A stretch of DNA of 64,000 bases from Staphylococcus sp. GSSP0090 (GTDB taxonomy: Bacteria; Bacillota; Bacilli; Staphylococcales; Staphylococcaceae). Position numbers and translations under genes: made by a program. The notes below the pieces were generated by a model that was given only the letters and a program-made list of their open reading frames with translations, had not been told where the DNA came from and did not search any database. Below, one piece after another: positions 1 through 9,151 of this stretch (the stretch's first letter is position 1; each line of letters begins with the position of its first letter). The DNA lies in assembly GCF_013391405.1 (NCBI RefSeq), contig NZ_JACBFD010000002.1, forward strand, positions 44,839-108,838. Direction: 5' to 3'.

Positions 1-173
1 TTAAATTGTTCAGTTGTAACTTGAATCACTTCTGCCAATTTGGGTAATATGGCAGTAATTTGTTGCGGTACTTTTTGATCTTCAGCATTCATCGTTTCTA
101 AGGCTTGTTGAATCGTCATTTCATCTAAATGCATCGTTGCTTCATTTCTTGCTTCAGTCATAGACTTATTCAT
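1..173 (-). CDS. murQ: N-acetylmuramic acid 6-phosphate etherase, N-terminal part (cut by window edge)
   Basis: Only about the first 57 residues lie in the window; the gene continues past position 1. The protein starts MNKSMTEARNEATMHLDEMT, which matches the conserved N-terminus of staphylococcal MurQ. The family converts MurNAc 6-phosphate to GlcNAc 6-phosphate and D-lactate in cytosolic wall recycling. The start is chosen because an AAGGAGC ribosome-binding site lies just upstream and overlaps the stop of mupG, so the two genes are translationally close and form one minus-strand operon. In S. aureus murP and murR follow; that part is outside the window. Confidence 0.9.
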   Translation of the reverse strand, partial: MNKSMTEARNEATMHLDEMTIQQALETMNAEDQKVPQQITAILPKLAEVIQVTTEQF

Positions 174-178
174 AACTT

Positions 179-1228
179 TTAGCTCCTTGTTTGTATAGTA
201 AATTCAAAGGTATCATTAGGACGTATACAATCTATAATCGGTATATCATCATCAATAATTTGGCCGACAACATTGATATGTTTGTGTGATGGTAAATCTG
301 TCTTTATAATTTGTAGTTCCCCTTGGTAACGTCCATTAAGTTGATTATCTACAGTAATAGCGCCTGTGTTGCGAATATGATTAAATTGGGGCGCTATATC
401 TGATTGACAATAATGACGTGATTCTTGTGAGCGGAGTACATGAGTTGGATTATCTGCACGGACGGTATGACGTTTTAATAATATAGATTCAACTTGCAAA
501 TCTTTTAATGTGATTGTTAAAGTGATATGTCTTTGCGTTAAAAGTGATATGAGTTGTTGTGCGCATGGTTGTGTTATTTGAGTATCACCAATCATTACAT
601 GGTTTACAGCTTGATCTAACAATAATTGAGCGCTTTTAAGAGGATGCATGTATCTCGAAATTTCGAGTGTGGGTAACCCTTTAAATAATGGTCCGCGTTT
701 TGTAGTACCAACTATAAAACCGTAGATAATAGCGTTAGGATTATATTTCAAAATTAATTGATTTTGCGCCTTAACAAAATCTGTCGTCAATCCAGTATCT
801 GGACGAGGATAATAGTTATGACAATAGCATAAATAACTAAAATCATTTAATTGAGTATATAGTTGTTGCAACAGTTGTTCAGATACAATACTGGCATTTA
901 GACAACATTGAAAACCATGCTCTATAATATCATTGACAATATCAATAGACGTACTATGATCTATACGAATGATGAATTGCGCTTGTTGATATTGCTTTAA
1001 GAACTGGAAGAAATCATGATTCAGCAATGAAGGATTGATATCAATCATATAGGTCAGCTGATCATTTGATAGATAGTCTAATAGTTCTCCCAAATAGCGA
1101 TATTTTGTATTTTCATTGTCTTCAGGAATTTGAACTGAAGTGAAAATGGTAGTGTATCCTAAATCAACCATACGTCTTATATAAGATTGATCGATGGATT
1201 GACTAAGATAAATAGAAAAGCCATGCAT
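179..1228 (-). CDS. mupG: DUF871-family 6-phospho-N-acetylmuramidase (MupG)
   Basis: A 349-residue protein with an N-terminal TIM-barrel-like part and a smaller C-terminal barrel, as in the DUF871 family. In S. aureus MupG hydrolyses the imported disaccharide MurNAc-6P-GlcNAc in the cytosol, giving MurNAc 6-phosphate for MurQ. The immediately following murQ, only 5 nt away, supports this substrate. The start at MHGFSIYLS is preferred over an upstream in-frame ATG because AAAGGAGTGG stands at good spacing. A cre-like site at 1248-1263 sits in the leader, which suggests CcpA control. The assignment rests on family recognition and gene order. Confidence 0.88.
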   Translation of the reverse strand: MHGFSIYLSQSIDQSYIRRMVDLGYTTIFTSVQIPEDNENTKYRYLGELLDYLSNDQLTYMIDINPSLLNHDFFQFLKQYQQAQFIIRIDHSTSIDIVNDIIEHGFQCCLNASIVSEQLLQQLYTQLNDFSYLCYCHNYYPRPDTGLTTDFVKAQNQLILKYNPNAIIYGFIVGTTKRGPLFKGLPTLEISRYMHPLKSAQLLLDQAVNHVMIGDTQITQPCAQQLISLLTQRHITLTITLKDLQVESILLKRHTVRADNPTHVLRSQESRHYCQSDIAPQFNHIRNTGAITVDNQLNGRYQGELQIIKTDLPSHKHINVVGQIIDDDIPIIDCIRPNDTFEFTIQTRS

Positions 1229-1247
1229 TTTTACCACTCCTTTAATG

Positions 1248-1263
1248 CTGTAATCGGTTTCAT
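1248..1263 (-). promoter_or_regulatory. cre-like site upstream of mupG
   Basis: Read on the minus strand the site is ATGAAACCGATTACAG, close to the CcpA consensus WTGNAARCGNWWWCAW. It lies about 20 nt before the mupG start, in the leader. Function is inferred from the match. Confidence 0.55.
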
Positions 1264-1325
1264 TGTACACTATGTGAAAAAGTATTACAATTTGAATTTT
1301 TATTTTTAGTTAAAATGAAATTTTA

Positions 1326-1655
1326 TTACAAATAAAAGGAAAGTACGTGGTGGATATGCATTAAACGTTGTTGAATCAGTTCGATGTGTTTCGTAGTATT
1401 GCCAATCGTTAGTTCGTCGAGAGGCTGAGCCATTTGATTCTTCAAGAAAGTAAAGTAATTATAGTGAAAAAGGGATAATTGATATAAATCGTCTTGTTTA
1501 AAAGTAATATATTCTTGTTCTATAAAAGCATGAACATCTTCTTTATATTGAAGTTTCTTTTTATGATTGGTCACATAACCAAATTTATATATTTCGATTA
1601 AATTAAGCAACTTGGTGATACGTTGTTCTAAGTTGTGAAATTCTAAGTGATACAT
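1326..1655 (-). CDS. Hypothetical protein, 109 aa
   Basis: I do not recognise this protein. It is 109 residues, rich in Leu, His, Tyr and Gln, has no signal peptide or membrane segment, and looks mostly helical. A good ribosome-binding site (AAAGGATG) precedes the ATG. It lies about 100 nt upstream of mupG on the same strand, so it could be co-transcribed with the recycling genes or have its own promoter; the A/T-rich gap between them holds a cre-like site. No function can be assigned. Confidence 0.6.
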   Translation of the reverse strand: MYHLEFHNLEQRITKLLNLIEIYKFGYVTNHKKKLQYKEDVHAFIEQEYITFKQDDLYQLSLFHYNYFTFLKNQMAQPLDELTIGNTTKHIELIQQRLMHIHHVLSFYL

Positions 1656-1858
1656 AGAATCATCCTTTCGTTGAGTAGTTGTATCATATATAACAAAAAG
1701 AGGATGTTATAAATTAAGTTTTCGAGACGTTGTTGGAAAATTGGTTAGGAATTTAGCAGTATATAAATGAAGGTAAATTAAAAGAAGTATTGCGCATGCT
1801 TAAATATATAGGGGGTATTGATGTGGTATACCTTGCTAATGGGATATATAAATGAAGA
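1656..1858. other. Intergenic stretch, no gene seen
   Basis: About 200 bases between the hypothetical gene and the YafY-type regulator. It holds only a very short unsupported reading frame and presumably the promoter of the upstream minus-strand gene. Confidence 0.5.
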
Positions 1859-1892
1859 AAATCCAACCGATCTTTAGGACTCAGTTGGATTT
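1859..1892 (-). terminator. Terminator hairpin overlapping the 3' end of the regulator gene
   Basis: A perfect 9-bp stem (AAATCCAAC / GTTGGATTT) with a 16-nt loop. The distal arm runs past the stop codon of the YafY-type regulator and the proximal arm lies in its last codons. Confidence 0.65.
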
Positions 1893-2566
1893 AAAAATTG
1901 TTGATAATTGTTGACGGTAATATCTTGTGTTTTGATTGTTTTGCCAAAAGAATATGAAATATCATGGATATCAACAATTGGAATTTCATTTGTTTTACCA
2001 AGTCCAATTTCAAAAATGACAGCTTTCCAGAGACCTTCATCACAAAGCAGCCCAATGAAAATAACGTTTTCAGTTACAATGTCTGTGCCATTATGATATT
2101 CCATGGCCATCACATTTCTTTCTGCACTGTAAATGAGTACTTCTGAGAATATAGGTGGCAAATTGAGATGTTCACTATGATCAAATTTAATATAGCGATC
2201 CAATTTTTTTAAAGAACGTCTCATTTTTGTATAAGGTAAATTCAAGCATTTTTTAATGATAGCATTGATTTCCTCTTTATAAGGCAATGTTGAATAAGAT
2301 TGACTTTCATTCAAAACAAGGAATAAAGCAGATAATTGGTTTTCAGTTAGCTCAATTTCATAACTGTTTGGTGTTTCTTGCAATTGGTAACCACCCAACT
2401 TACCATGTTTTGCCAAAATCTTAACACCTTGATTTTCTAAATCTTGAATATCTCTTAAAATTGTTCTTTTTGATACATTTAAATCTGTCGCTAGTTCTGA
2501 AGCAGTAATCTGTCTATTCTCTTGAATAGCTAGAACAAGTTTGTTTTGTCTTTCGCGTTTATTCAT
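1874..2566 (-). CDS. YafY/DeoR-type HTH transcriptional regulator
   Basis: A 230-residue protein with an N-terminal HTH_11-type winged helix (about residues 5-60, with ITASELATDLNVSKRTILRD) followed by the KHGKLGGYQL wing typical of the YafY group. The C-terminal half is a divergent ligand-sensing or WYL-like region without a clear WYL motif. The start is MNKRERQ because GGGAGGTGA stands 9 nt upstream; the longer in-frame ATG lies inside that ribosome-binding site. It is a single gene ending in its own terminator, and its target is unknown. It lies just upstream of the RsaI-like RNA but is transcribed away from it. Confidence 0.75.
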   Translation of the reverse strand: MNKRERQNKLVLAIQENRQITASELATDLNVSKRTILRDIQDLENQGVKILAKHGKLGGYQLQETPNSYEIELTENQLSALFLVLNESQSYSTLPYKEEINAIIKKCLNLPYTKMRRSLKKLDRYIKFDHSEHLNLPPIFSEVLIYSAERNVMAMEYHNGTDIVTENVIFIGLLCDEGLWKAVIFEIGLGKTNEIPIVDIHDISYSFGKTIKTQDITVNNYQQFLNPTES

Positions 2567-2659
2567 TAGAAAGTCACCTCCCAAATGATTACATATTACA
2601 TTTATTATATCACAAAAGTGACAATGACGACATTTAGAAAATTATTTTTGATAAATTTA

Positions 2660-2675
2660 AAGAAAACGCTTACAT
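2660..2675 (+). promoter_or_regulatory. cre-like site overlapping the RsaI-type promoter
   Basis: AAGAAAACGCTTACAT differs from the CcpA consensus at one position. It overlaps the likely -35 (TTACAT, 2670-2675) of the RNA below, whose -10 could be TAGTAT at 2693-2698. S. aureus RsaI is repressed by CcpA in glucose, so the arrangement fits. Confidence 0.65.
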
Positions 2676-2704
2676 TATTATAAAGATTATGTTAGTATAT
2701 AACT

Positions 2705-2863
2705 AGTAACAAAGGGGTAGCGAATAGGTGGCAAAGGGGTAGGCTATTACATATAGTTTTGTTAACATCTATTTGTTCGAGTTACTAATCAAACATCTTC
2801 AATATTTATTACTTACTTTCCTTTCTATTTAACCGACTAGCTACGCTGGTCGGTTTTATTTTG
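2705..2863 (+). ncRNA. rsaI: RsaI (RsaOG)-like small regulatory RNA
   Basis: No open frame lies here, but the stretch shows two AAAGGGGTAG G-rich boxes (about 2710 and 2733), a C/U-rich single-stranded segment (2811-2830, ACUUACUUUCCUUUCUAUUU) and a strong terminator (ACCGAC...GTCGGT plus U run, 2832-2863). These are hallmarks of staphylococcal RsaI, an approximately 145-nt sRNA that signals sugar shortage and binds mRNAs through its C/U-rich segment. Gene order agrees: as I recall it, S. aureus rsaI lies beside the suhB-like gene and lcpC, which follow here. The 5' end is estimated from the promoter. Confidence 0.8.
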
Positions 2864-3021
2864 TTTTGTGATCATTGCGCATTTAATTTATATTCTTAAT
2901 TATCATATTTTATAGTAGCGAAATAACGTATATGTTAATACGGATTTTGTGATAAAATATAACAATTATAGTGCGTGTATAGGTTCGGTTAAAAATATTT
3001 AAATTAAGAGGTGTATCTCAT

Positions 3022-3813
3022 ATGAAGAAAGAACAACTGATTAAAATAGATGACTCGATTAATGCTTGGTTTAAAACGCTAGATGACATTATTCCAAAGT
3101 TAATTAATGATATGGTTACAAGCACTAAAGAAAATAGGTTTGATTTAGTAACTAATGTAGATAAATCCATTCAACAAAAGTTTGAGTTATTTTTAAAAAC
3201 AAATTATCCTAATCACCAGTTATTTGCAGAAGAAAAATCCAATAGTGAGATTAATGCTAAAGAAGGTCATGTATGGATTATGGATCCAATTGATGGCACT
3301 ACCAACTTAGTTAAACAGCAGGAAGATTATTGTATTATCTTAGGCTACTTTGTTGAAGGGGAACCTGTGTTGTCATATATTTATGATTATCCACATGGGC
3401 AACTTTATAAAGCGGTCAAAGGGTTTGGAGCTTATGTCAATGGTAAACCTTTATCGTCCCCAGAAGACATTGAGTTAAAAGATGCGATTATCTCTTATAA
3501 TCCATTAGTCATTAATGAAGAAACGATTCAAGATTTGAATGAGGCATCTTTTGGATATCGTTGTATTGGTTCGTGTGGATTAGATTCAATACGTGTGATT
3601 AAAGGTCAATTTGGCGCGCATGTGAACACCAATCCAAAACCATGGGACATAGCAGCACAATTTTTATTTGCAAGTGAATTAGGATTGAAAATGACAACAT
3701 TAGATAACACGAAGTTAGATTTTTCAACTGCAGGCCCTTTTATTATCAGTAACAAGGCTTGTCATACACACATGTTAGATGTACTTAATTCAGGTAATGG
3801 ATATAAAAATTAG
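3022..3813 (+). CDS. Inositol-monophosphatase family protein (SuhB-like)
   Basis: A 263-residue cytosolic phosphatase-fold protein. The metal-binding motif DPIDGTTNL occurs at about residues 90-98 and the second family motif WDIAA at about residue 212. An earlier acidic motif (FAEEKS) supplies further metal ligands. Length is normal for the family. Substrates could be inositol phosphate, fructose 1,6-bisphosphate or PAP; the sequence does not decide. The start follows AGAGGTG. It stands between the RsaI-like RNA and lcpC, and no clear terminator separates it from lcpC, so partial co-transcription is possible. Confidence 0.85.
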   Translation: MKKEQLIKIDDSINAWFKTLDDIIPKLINDMVTSTKENRFDLVTNVDKSIQQKFELFLKTNYPNHQLFAEEKSNSEINAKEGHVWIMDPIDGTTNLVKQQEDYCIILGYFVEGEPVLSYIYDYPHGQLYKAVKGFGAYVNGKPLSSPEDIELKDAIISYNPLVINEETIQDLNEASFGYRCIGSCGLDSIRVIKGQFGAHVNTNPKPWDIAAQFLFASELGLKMTTLDNTKLDFSTAGPFIISNKACHTHMLDVLNSGNGYKN

Positions 3814-3953
3814 AGAATTACAAAAAATGTTTTAGTTTTATTATTTATTAAATAAATAATAGGTCTAAAGCACTATGTCTTATTTAATATATTACTATAT
3901 AATGTATTATTAAATAGAGTAGAAAATTGACATAGAAATGGAGAATGATAATT

Positions 3954-4907
3954 GTGAATCGTTCTGAAAAAAATAAAAAAATGGGCTTACCGACGAAAGT
4001 TTTCTTATGGTTTATAGGTATATTGGTGCTGTTAGCTTTAATTGCAGTCATTTATCTTGGTTTTAAAATATTTTCTGTAGGAGGCTCTATCCATAATCCA
4101 CTTGATAGAGATAAATCAGCGTTAAGAGATAAAAATGTGAATTTGGATGATGGCGACCCATTTACGATAGCATTATTTGGTGTAGATTCTAATGCTGAAA
4201 GAAATGCTAATGGTGGTGGTCAACGTAGTGATACGATTATGGTCTTATCTGTTAATCCAGAAAAGAAAACGACTGAAATTGTAAGTATACCTAGAGATAC
4301 CCAAGCAGATATCGTTGGTAAAGGGACAACTGAGAAAATAAACCACGCATATGCATATGGTGGACCAGACATGGCTGTGAAGTCTCTAGAAAAATTATTA
4401 AATGTACCGATTGACCATTATGCGACGATTGATATGGATGGTATGAAAGACATGATTGATACGGTAGGAGGTATTACTGTAACAAGTAATGCAACGTTCT
4501 CTTATGATGGTTATCAATTTACTGAAGGTGAACAAGCTAAAATGGACGGCGAAGAAGCAATGGCATTTATCAGAAGTCGTAAGGAAGATGGCGCTGGTGG
4601 TGATTTTGGACGTCAAGAACGTCAACAGCTCGTCATTCAAGGCCTTGCTAACAAACTTACAAGTGTAAGTTCAATTACGCATTTTAATTCATTAATGAAT
4701 CATGTTGAAGACAATGTGAAGACAGATTTATCTGTAAGTCAATTAAATAAAGTGAGAAGTAATTATAAAGATGCAAATGATAATGTCAATAGACATCAAT
4801 TGGAAGGCCAAGGTGGTATTCAAGATGATGGACTATATTACTTTGTGCCTAGTGAAAGTTCATTGAATGAAATTGAAACAAATATAAAAGATAATTTAGG
4901 AATTTAA
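3954..4907 (+). CDS. lcpC: LytR-CpsA-Psr family wall polymer ligase (LcpC-like)
   Basis: A 317-residue membrane-anchored protein: a basic N-terminus, one transmembrane helix (about residues 15-40) and an extracellular LCP domain with the conserved SDTIMVLSVNP stretch and later RDT, HAYAYGG and FIRSRKEDGAGGDFGR segments that bind the polyprenyl-pyrophosphate substrate. LCP proteins attach wall teichoic acid or capsule to peptidoglycan. S. aureus LcpC lies in the same gene order, before the formate dehydrogenase gene. The GTG start is chosen because GGAG stands 10 nt before it; the upstream ATG at 3945 overlaps that site too closely. A terminator follows. Confidence 0.85.
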   Translation: MNRSEKNKKMGLPTKVFLWFIGILVLLALIAVIYLGFKIFSVGGSIHNPLDRDKSALRDKNVNLDDGDPFTIALFGVDSNAERNANGGGQRSDTIMVLSVNPEKKTTEIVSIPRDTQADIVGKGTTEKINHAYAYGGPDMAVKSLEKLLNVPIDHYATIDMDGMKDMIDTVGGITVTSNATFSYDGYQFTEGEQAKMDGEEAMAFIRSRKEDGAGGDFGRQERQQLVIQGLANKLTSVSSITHFNSLMNHVEDNVKTDLSVSQLNKVRSNYKDANDNVNRHQLEGQGGIQDDGLYYFVPSESSLNEIETNIKDNLGI

Positions 4908-4919
4908 ACTATATGATGC

Positions 4920-4972
4920 GCGTGAGAGATTAATCTTATTTGAAAATGAGATTGGTTTTTCACGCTTTTTTT
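4920..4972 (+). terminator. Rho-independent terminator after lcpC
   Basis: Long stem starting GCGTGA and ending TCACGC, followed by seven T residues. Confidence 0.8.
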
Positions 4973-5230
4973 AATTGAAATTAAATGAAACTATTTTATT
5001 GATTGTTGAGAAAATAAATTTAGTAGTCGATAGTGTAAGGACACGATGAATATTGTGCTATTTAATAAAAAAACAAAGAAAATAATGAAATGCCTTAACA
5101 TTTTAGAAAATTACCTATACAATAGTATTAACATTATCTTAAAAAGTGTGGGGCTTTGAGATGTAATGTTATAAAAACATCTTATGAAGTTAAATACATG
5201 GGCATATTATAAAAAATAGGGGTGAAGACT
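4973..5230. other. Upstream region of the formate dehydrogenase gene
   Basis: About 260 non-coding bases. A small inverted repeat (AGATGT...ACATCT, about 5159-5183) lies before the ribosome-binding site. I find no recognised riboswitch. Confidence 0.4.
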
Positions 5231-8185
5231 ATGCAAGAACATTTGATTGTCTCGTTAGACGGCAAAGATTATCTTGTTGAACCTGGAACCAATTTATTAC
5301 AGTTTATTAAATCACAAGATACATTTGTTCCTTCAATATGTTACAACGAATCATTAGGTCCTATCCAAACATGTGATACCTGTACTGTTGAAATCGACGG
5401 TAAAATGGAACGTGCTTGTAGTACAACAATAGACAGACCAATGATCGTTAATACGCAAAATGATAAAGTACAAACAAGTCAAAAAGAAGCATTAGATCGT
5501 ATTTTAGAAAAACACATGCTTTATTGTACGGTTTGTGACTACAATAATGGTGATTGTGAAATTCACAATACTATGGACCAATGGGGTCTTGAGCATCAAA
5601 CATATGAATATAAAGAGAAGCCATACGAAAAAGATTATGGCCCATTTTATCGTTATGATCCAAATCAATGTATCCTTTGTGGTCGTTGTGTGGAAGTGTG
5701 TCAAGACGTACAAGTCAATGAGACTTTAACAATTGACTGGGAACGTCAACAACCACGTGTTATATGGGATAACGATACTTCTATCAATGATTCTTCTTGT
5801 GTGGGCTGTGGACAATGTGCAACAGTTTGTCCTTGTAATGCGATGTTAGAAGTGAATATGGAAGGTAACGCGGGTTATATGACTGATTTAGAACCTGGTT
5901 CATTAGCGGCAATGATTGATTTAACGAAAAAAGCAGAGCCAGGATACGGTCCATTATTTGCTGTTTCAGATTCAGAAGCGGCAATGCGTGAAGAACGCAT
6001 CGAAAAAACTAAAACTGTATGTACATATTGCGGTGTAGGTTGCTCTTTCGACGTTTGGACAAAAGATCGTGAAGTATTAAAAGTACAACCACAACATGAA
6101 TCGCCTGCAAATAAAATTTCTTCTTGCGTAAAAGGTAAATTTGGTTGGGATTATATTGATTCTGACGAACGTTTGACAAAACCATTAGTACGAAAAAATG
6201 GTCAATTCGAAGAAGTTGAATGGGAAGAAGCACTAGCAGTTGTAGCTGACAACTTTAATAAGGTAAAAGAGACGCATGGATCAGATGGTTTAGCATTCAT
6301 CTCATCATCAAAAGCTACAAACGAAGAGTCTTATTTAATGCAAAAATTAGCTAGACAAGTCATTGGTACGAATAATGTGGATAACTGTTCGCGTTATTGC
6401 CAGGCACCTGCTACTAAAGGATTGTTCAGAACTGTTGGTCACGGTGGTGACTCAGGTTCTATAGAAGATCTTGAAATAGCTGATATGGTTGTCTTGATAG
6501 GTACAAATACAGCAGAAGCGCACCCAGTTATTGCGTCACGCATTAAACGAGGTCATAAATTATATAATAATACATTAAATGTATTTGATATTCGTAAACA
6601 TGAAATGGCGGAACGTGCCGATAATTTCTACCAACCAAAACCAGGTACAGACTTAGTATGGTTATCAGCAGTGACGAAGTACATCATCGACGAAGGTTTA
6701 CACGATAAAGCATTTATTAATGAATGGGTAAATCATTTTGATGAATACTACAAATCATTAGCGCCGTATACTATGGAATTCGCTGAAGAAACTACTGGCA
6801 TCTCCAAAGAAGCATTAATAGATTTTGCGCATCAAGTTGCAGAGGCTAAATCTGTATCTATTGCATGGGCAATGGGCGTTACACAACAAGATATCGGTAG
6901 TGATACATCCACTGCAATTTCTAACCTGTTATTAGCAACAGGTAACTATAGAAAACCAGGCTCAGGTGCGTATCCTTTACGTGGTCATAATAACGTACAA
7001 GGATGTAGCGATATGGGAAGTATGCCAGACCAATTCCCAGGCTACCAAAAAGTGACGGATGATGAAATCAGAGCTAAATTTGAGCGTGAATATGGTGAAG
7101 CATTACCAAAACAAGTTGGTAAAGATAATCACCAAATGATGGAAGGCATCCACAACGGAGAAATTGATTCATTATATTTATATGGTGAAGATACAGGTAT
7201 AGTAGATTCTAATATTAACTTTGTACAAGCAGCTTTAGAGAAAGTTGGTTTCCTAGTTGTACAAGATGAATTCTTTACGTTCACTGCAACATATGCTGAT
7301 GTCGTGTTACCAGCTAGTCCATCATTAGAAAAAACAGGTACCTTTACGAATACTGAACGTCGTATTCAACGTTTGTATCAAGCATTAGATCCAAAAGGTG
7401 ATTCAAAACCAGATTGGCAAATTATACAAGCAGTTGCTAAATCAATGGGTTATGATTGGGATTACACACATCCTAGTCAAATCATGGACGAGATTGCACG
7501 ACTAACACCACTTTATTCTGGTGTGAATTATGATAGATTAGAAGGCTATAATAGTTTACAATGGCCTGTCGCTGAAGATGGTACAGATGAACCAACACTT
7601 TATCTTGAAGGATTTAATTTTGAAGATAAAAAAGCGAATTTCTATCCATTAACATTCGATAATTTCTTTAAAGTTAATGAAGAATATGATTTACATGTGA
7701 ATAATGGTAGATTATTAGAGCATTTCCATGAGGGTAATATGACTTATAAAGTACCTGGACTTGAATATAAAGTACCTAACGCTTTCGTTGAAGTGTCACC
7801 AGAACTTGCAGAAGATAGAGGTATTCATGAAGGTGCAGAAATTAAATTAATTTCAGAAACTGGTGAAGTTGAGCTTGTAGCACATGTGACAGATAGAGTG
7901 AAAGGCAAAGAAATTTACATTCCATTAAATAATAATGCAATGGCAAACGGCGACCATGGTGCAATCAATTTATTAACAAACAGTGATGTTGATAAAGATA
8001 CTGATACACCATCATATAAACGCACAAGTTGTCGCATGGAAGTGAAGACACGTAGAGGTAAATCACCACTGAATCCAACGAATTTCCGTGTGAATAAGCA
8101 ACGTCAACCACAATATAGCGTTCGTGTTCAAGATAAATGGAAACGTGAAGATTATACTTTCCCAGGAAGTCAGGTGGATAGATAA
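5231..8185 (+). CDS. fdhA: Molybdenum-dependent formate dehydrogenase, alpha subunit
   Basis: A 984-residue oxidoreductase. In order: an N-terminal 2Fe-2S ferredoxin-like domain (cysteines from about residue 36), a His/Cys cluster domain, two 4Fe-4S motifs ([11 protein letters not shown] near 147 and [13 protein letters not shown] near 190), then the molybdopterin domain starting CTYCGVGC near 263 and a C-terminal dinucleotide-binding domain. The active-site residue is Cys, not selenocysteine (NCSRYCQAP, about 390). No separate beta or gamma subunit follows, so electrons probably leave through the built-in Fe-S chain. ATG at 5231 is preferred to GTG at 5222, which lies in the AGGGGTGA site. 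S. aureus has the same protein and position. Confidence 0.92.
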   Translation: MQEHLIVSLDGKDYLVEPGTNLLQFIKSQDTFVPSICYNESLGPIQTCDTCTVEIDGKMERACSTTIDRPMIVNTQNDKVQTSQKEALDRILEKHMLYCTVCDYNNGDCEIHNTMDQWGLEHQTYEYKEKPYEKDYGPFYRYDPNQCILCGRCVEVCQDVQVNETLTIDWERQQPRVIWDNDTSINDSSCVGCGQCATVCPCNAMLEVNMEGNAGYMTDLEPGSLAAMIDLTKKAEPGYGPLFAVSDSEAAMREERIEKTKTVCTYCGVGCSFDVWTKDREVLKVQPQHESPANKISSCVKGKFGWDYIDSDERLTKPLVRKNGQFEEVEWEEALAVVADNFNKVKETHGSDGLAFISSSKATNEESYLMQKLARQVIGTNNVDNCSRYCQAPATKGLFRTVGHGGDSGSIEDLEIADMVVLIGTNTAEAHPVIASRIKRGHKLYNNTLNVFDIRKHEMAERADNFYQPKPGTDLVWLSAVTKYIIDEGLHDKAFINEWVNHFDEYYKSLAPYTMEFAEETTGISKEALIDFAHQVAEAKSVSIAWAMGVTQQDIGSDTSTAISNLLLATGNYRKPGSGAYPLRGHNNVQGCSDMGSMPDQFPGYQKVTDDEIRAKFEREYGEALPKQVGKDNHQMMEGIHNGEIDSLYLYGEDTGIVDSNINFVQAALEKVGFLVVQDEFFTFTATYADVVLPASPSLEKTGTFTNTERRIQRLYQALDPKGDSKPDWQIIQAVAKSMGYDWDYTHPSQIMDEIARLTPLYSGVNYDRLEGYNSLQWPVAEDGTDEPTLYLEGFNFEDKKANFYPLTFDNFFKVNEEYDLHVNNGRLLEHFHEGNMTYKVPGLEYKVPNAFVEVSPELAEDRGIHEGAEIKLISETGEVELVAHVTDRVKGKEIYIPLNNNAMANGDHGAINLLTNSDVDKDTDTPSYKRTSCRMEVKTRRGKSPLNPTNFRVNKQRQPQYSVRVQDKWKREDYTFPGSQVDR

Positions 8186-8652
8186 TGGCTGAGAGAATCA
8201 CACATATTAAACGCATGCAAAAATCAGAAGCAGAACTCAAAGAAGAAAGTTTAACTGAAGTGACGGATGCAATTGTCGCGAATAAAGATAGTATTTTAAA
8301 AGCAATCAATATCATTAGTACATTAGACGACGCGAAACTATTAGATGCAATGTCTGGTGCGGTTAAGAGCCGAGGTGTGATTGCCAATAAATTTGCTGTA
8401 GAGTTAAACAAAGAGCAATATACTGGTTTGATTTCAAACATGGCATCACTTGTATTCTTACTTGGTGATTTAAATGTTAATGATTTAACAACGATGCTGA
8501 ATAAAGTGAATAAAGGTCTAAGTGTTGCTAACAAAGCAAATCCAAATCAAAAAACATCAATCACTGGCTTGATGGGCATCTTGAAAGACGACGAGATGAA
8601 TCGTAGTTTAACATATATGTTAAATATGTTGAGAGGTATGTCTAGAGATTAA
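8185..8652 (+). CDS. DUF1641 protein, formate dehydrogenase partner
   Basis: A 155-residue helical protein of the DUF1641 family, like B. subtilis YrhD, which sits beside the YrhE formate dehydrogenase. The start codon overlaps the fdhA stop by one base (TAATG), which indicates translational coupling and a joint function, perhaps assembly or electron transfer. There is no signal peptide or cysteine cluster. The last third has the conserved TGLMGILKDDEMNRSL block. A terminator follows, so fdhA and this gene form a two-gene operon. Confidence 0.85.
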   Translation: MAERITHIKRMQKSEAELKEESLTEVTDAIVANKDSILKAINIISTLDDAKLLDAMSGAVKSRGVIANKFAVELNKEQYTGLISNMASLVFLLGDLNVNDLTTMLNKVNKGLSVANKANPNQKTSITGLMGILKDDEMNRSLTYMLNMLRGMSRD

Positions 8653-8720
8653 ATTCACCGTCATGTGAGAACTGATAGATGACATATTTAATGATCATTC
8701 ATTGTGATATGATCAATAAT

Positions 8721-8777
8721 GGGGAACGCGCATAAGATATCAAATCATTATTTTGATTTCTAGCGTGTTCCTTTTTT
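8721..8777 (+). terminator. Terminator of the fdhA operon
   Basis: Stem GGGAACGCG...GCGTGTTCC followed by six T residues. Confidence 0.8.
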
Positions 8778-8879
8778 GTGTTTTATAAAATGACATATTG
8801 AAAGCATGCTAAATGTGATACAATTTCTAATGTTGGTATTCATTTTAATAAATTATTTATAGTAAGGAGTGGAAGTCTT

Positions 8880-9125
8880 ATCAGTCCGAAAATGGTAAAA
8901 GTCTTAGCTATTATTTCAAATGTATTTTTAGTTATTGGCATCATATTTTTGATTACTTTAAATATAGCAATGGCAATCACAATGTTTGTGGTATCTCTAG
9001 CAATCAGTTTAACAATATTCAATACATTATTTAGAGATCGCAAAGCAATGAAAATTATAATTAATATTTCATTTATAATAGTTTTAATTGCTATTATATT
9101 TGCTTATGTTACATTAACAAAATAG
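8880..9125 (+). CDS. Small membrane protein, probably starting at a non-canonical ATC codon
   Basis: The reading frame encodes a 77-81 residue protein with two hydrophobic segments (about residues 6-42 and 55-77) separated by a short basic loop (FRDRKAMK). I do not recognise a family. The first ATG is at 8892, but the only good ribosome-binding site (TAAGGAGTGG, 8863-8872) is 19-20 nt away from it. An in-frame ATC at 8880 stands 7 nt after that site and would give MSPKMVKVLAI. Either ATC is used as a rare start, or the base is a mutation or sequence error of ATG. The gene lies between fdhA and the sagA-like gene, and may be co-transcribed with the latter. Confidence 0.6.
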   Translation: MSPKMVKVLAIISNVFLVIGIIFLITLNIAMAITMFVVSLAISLTIFNTLFRDRKAMKIIINISFIIVLIAIIFAYVTLTK

Positions 9126-9151
9126 ATGTAAGATGAGGAGTTTTTCACGAA

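Noticed and set aside
1797..1856. A 19-codon frame (MLKYIGGIDVVYLANGIYK)
   Set aside because: No ribosome-binding site and no similarity that I recognise; likely chance.
7965..8534. A 189-codon minus-strand frame across the fdhA/DUF1641 junction
   Set aside because: It lies opposite two well-supported genes, has no ribosome-binding site and its composition is that of an antisense shadow.
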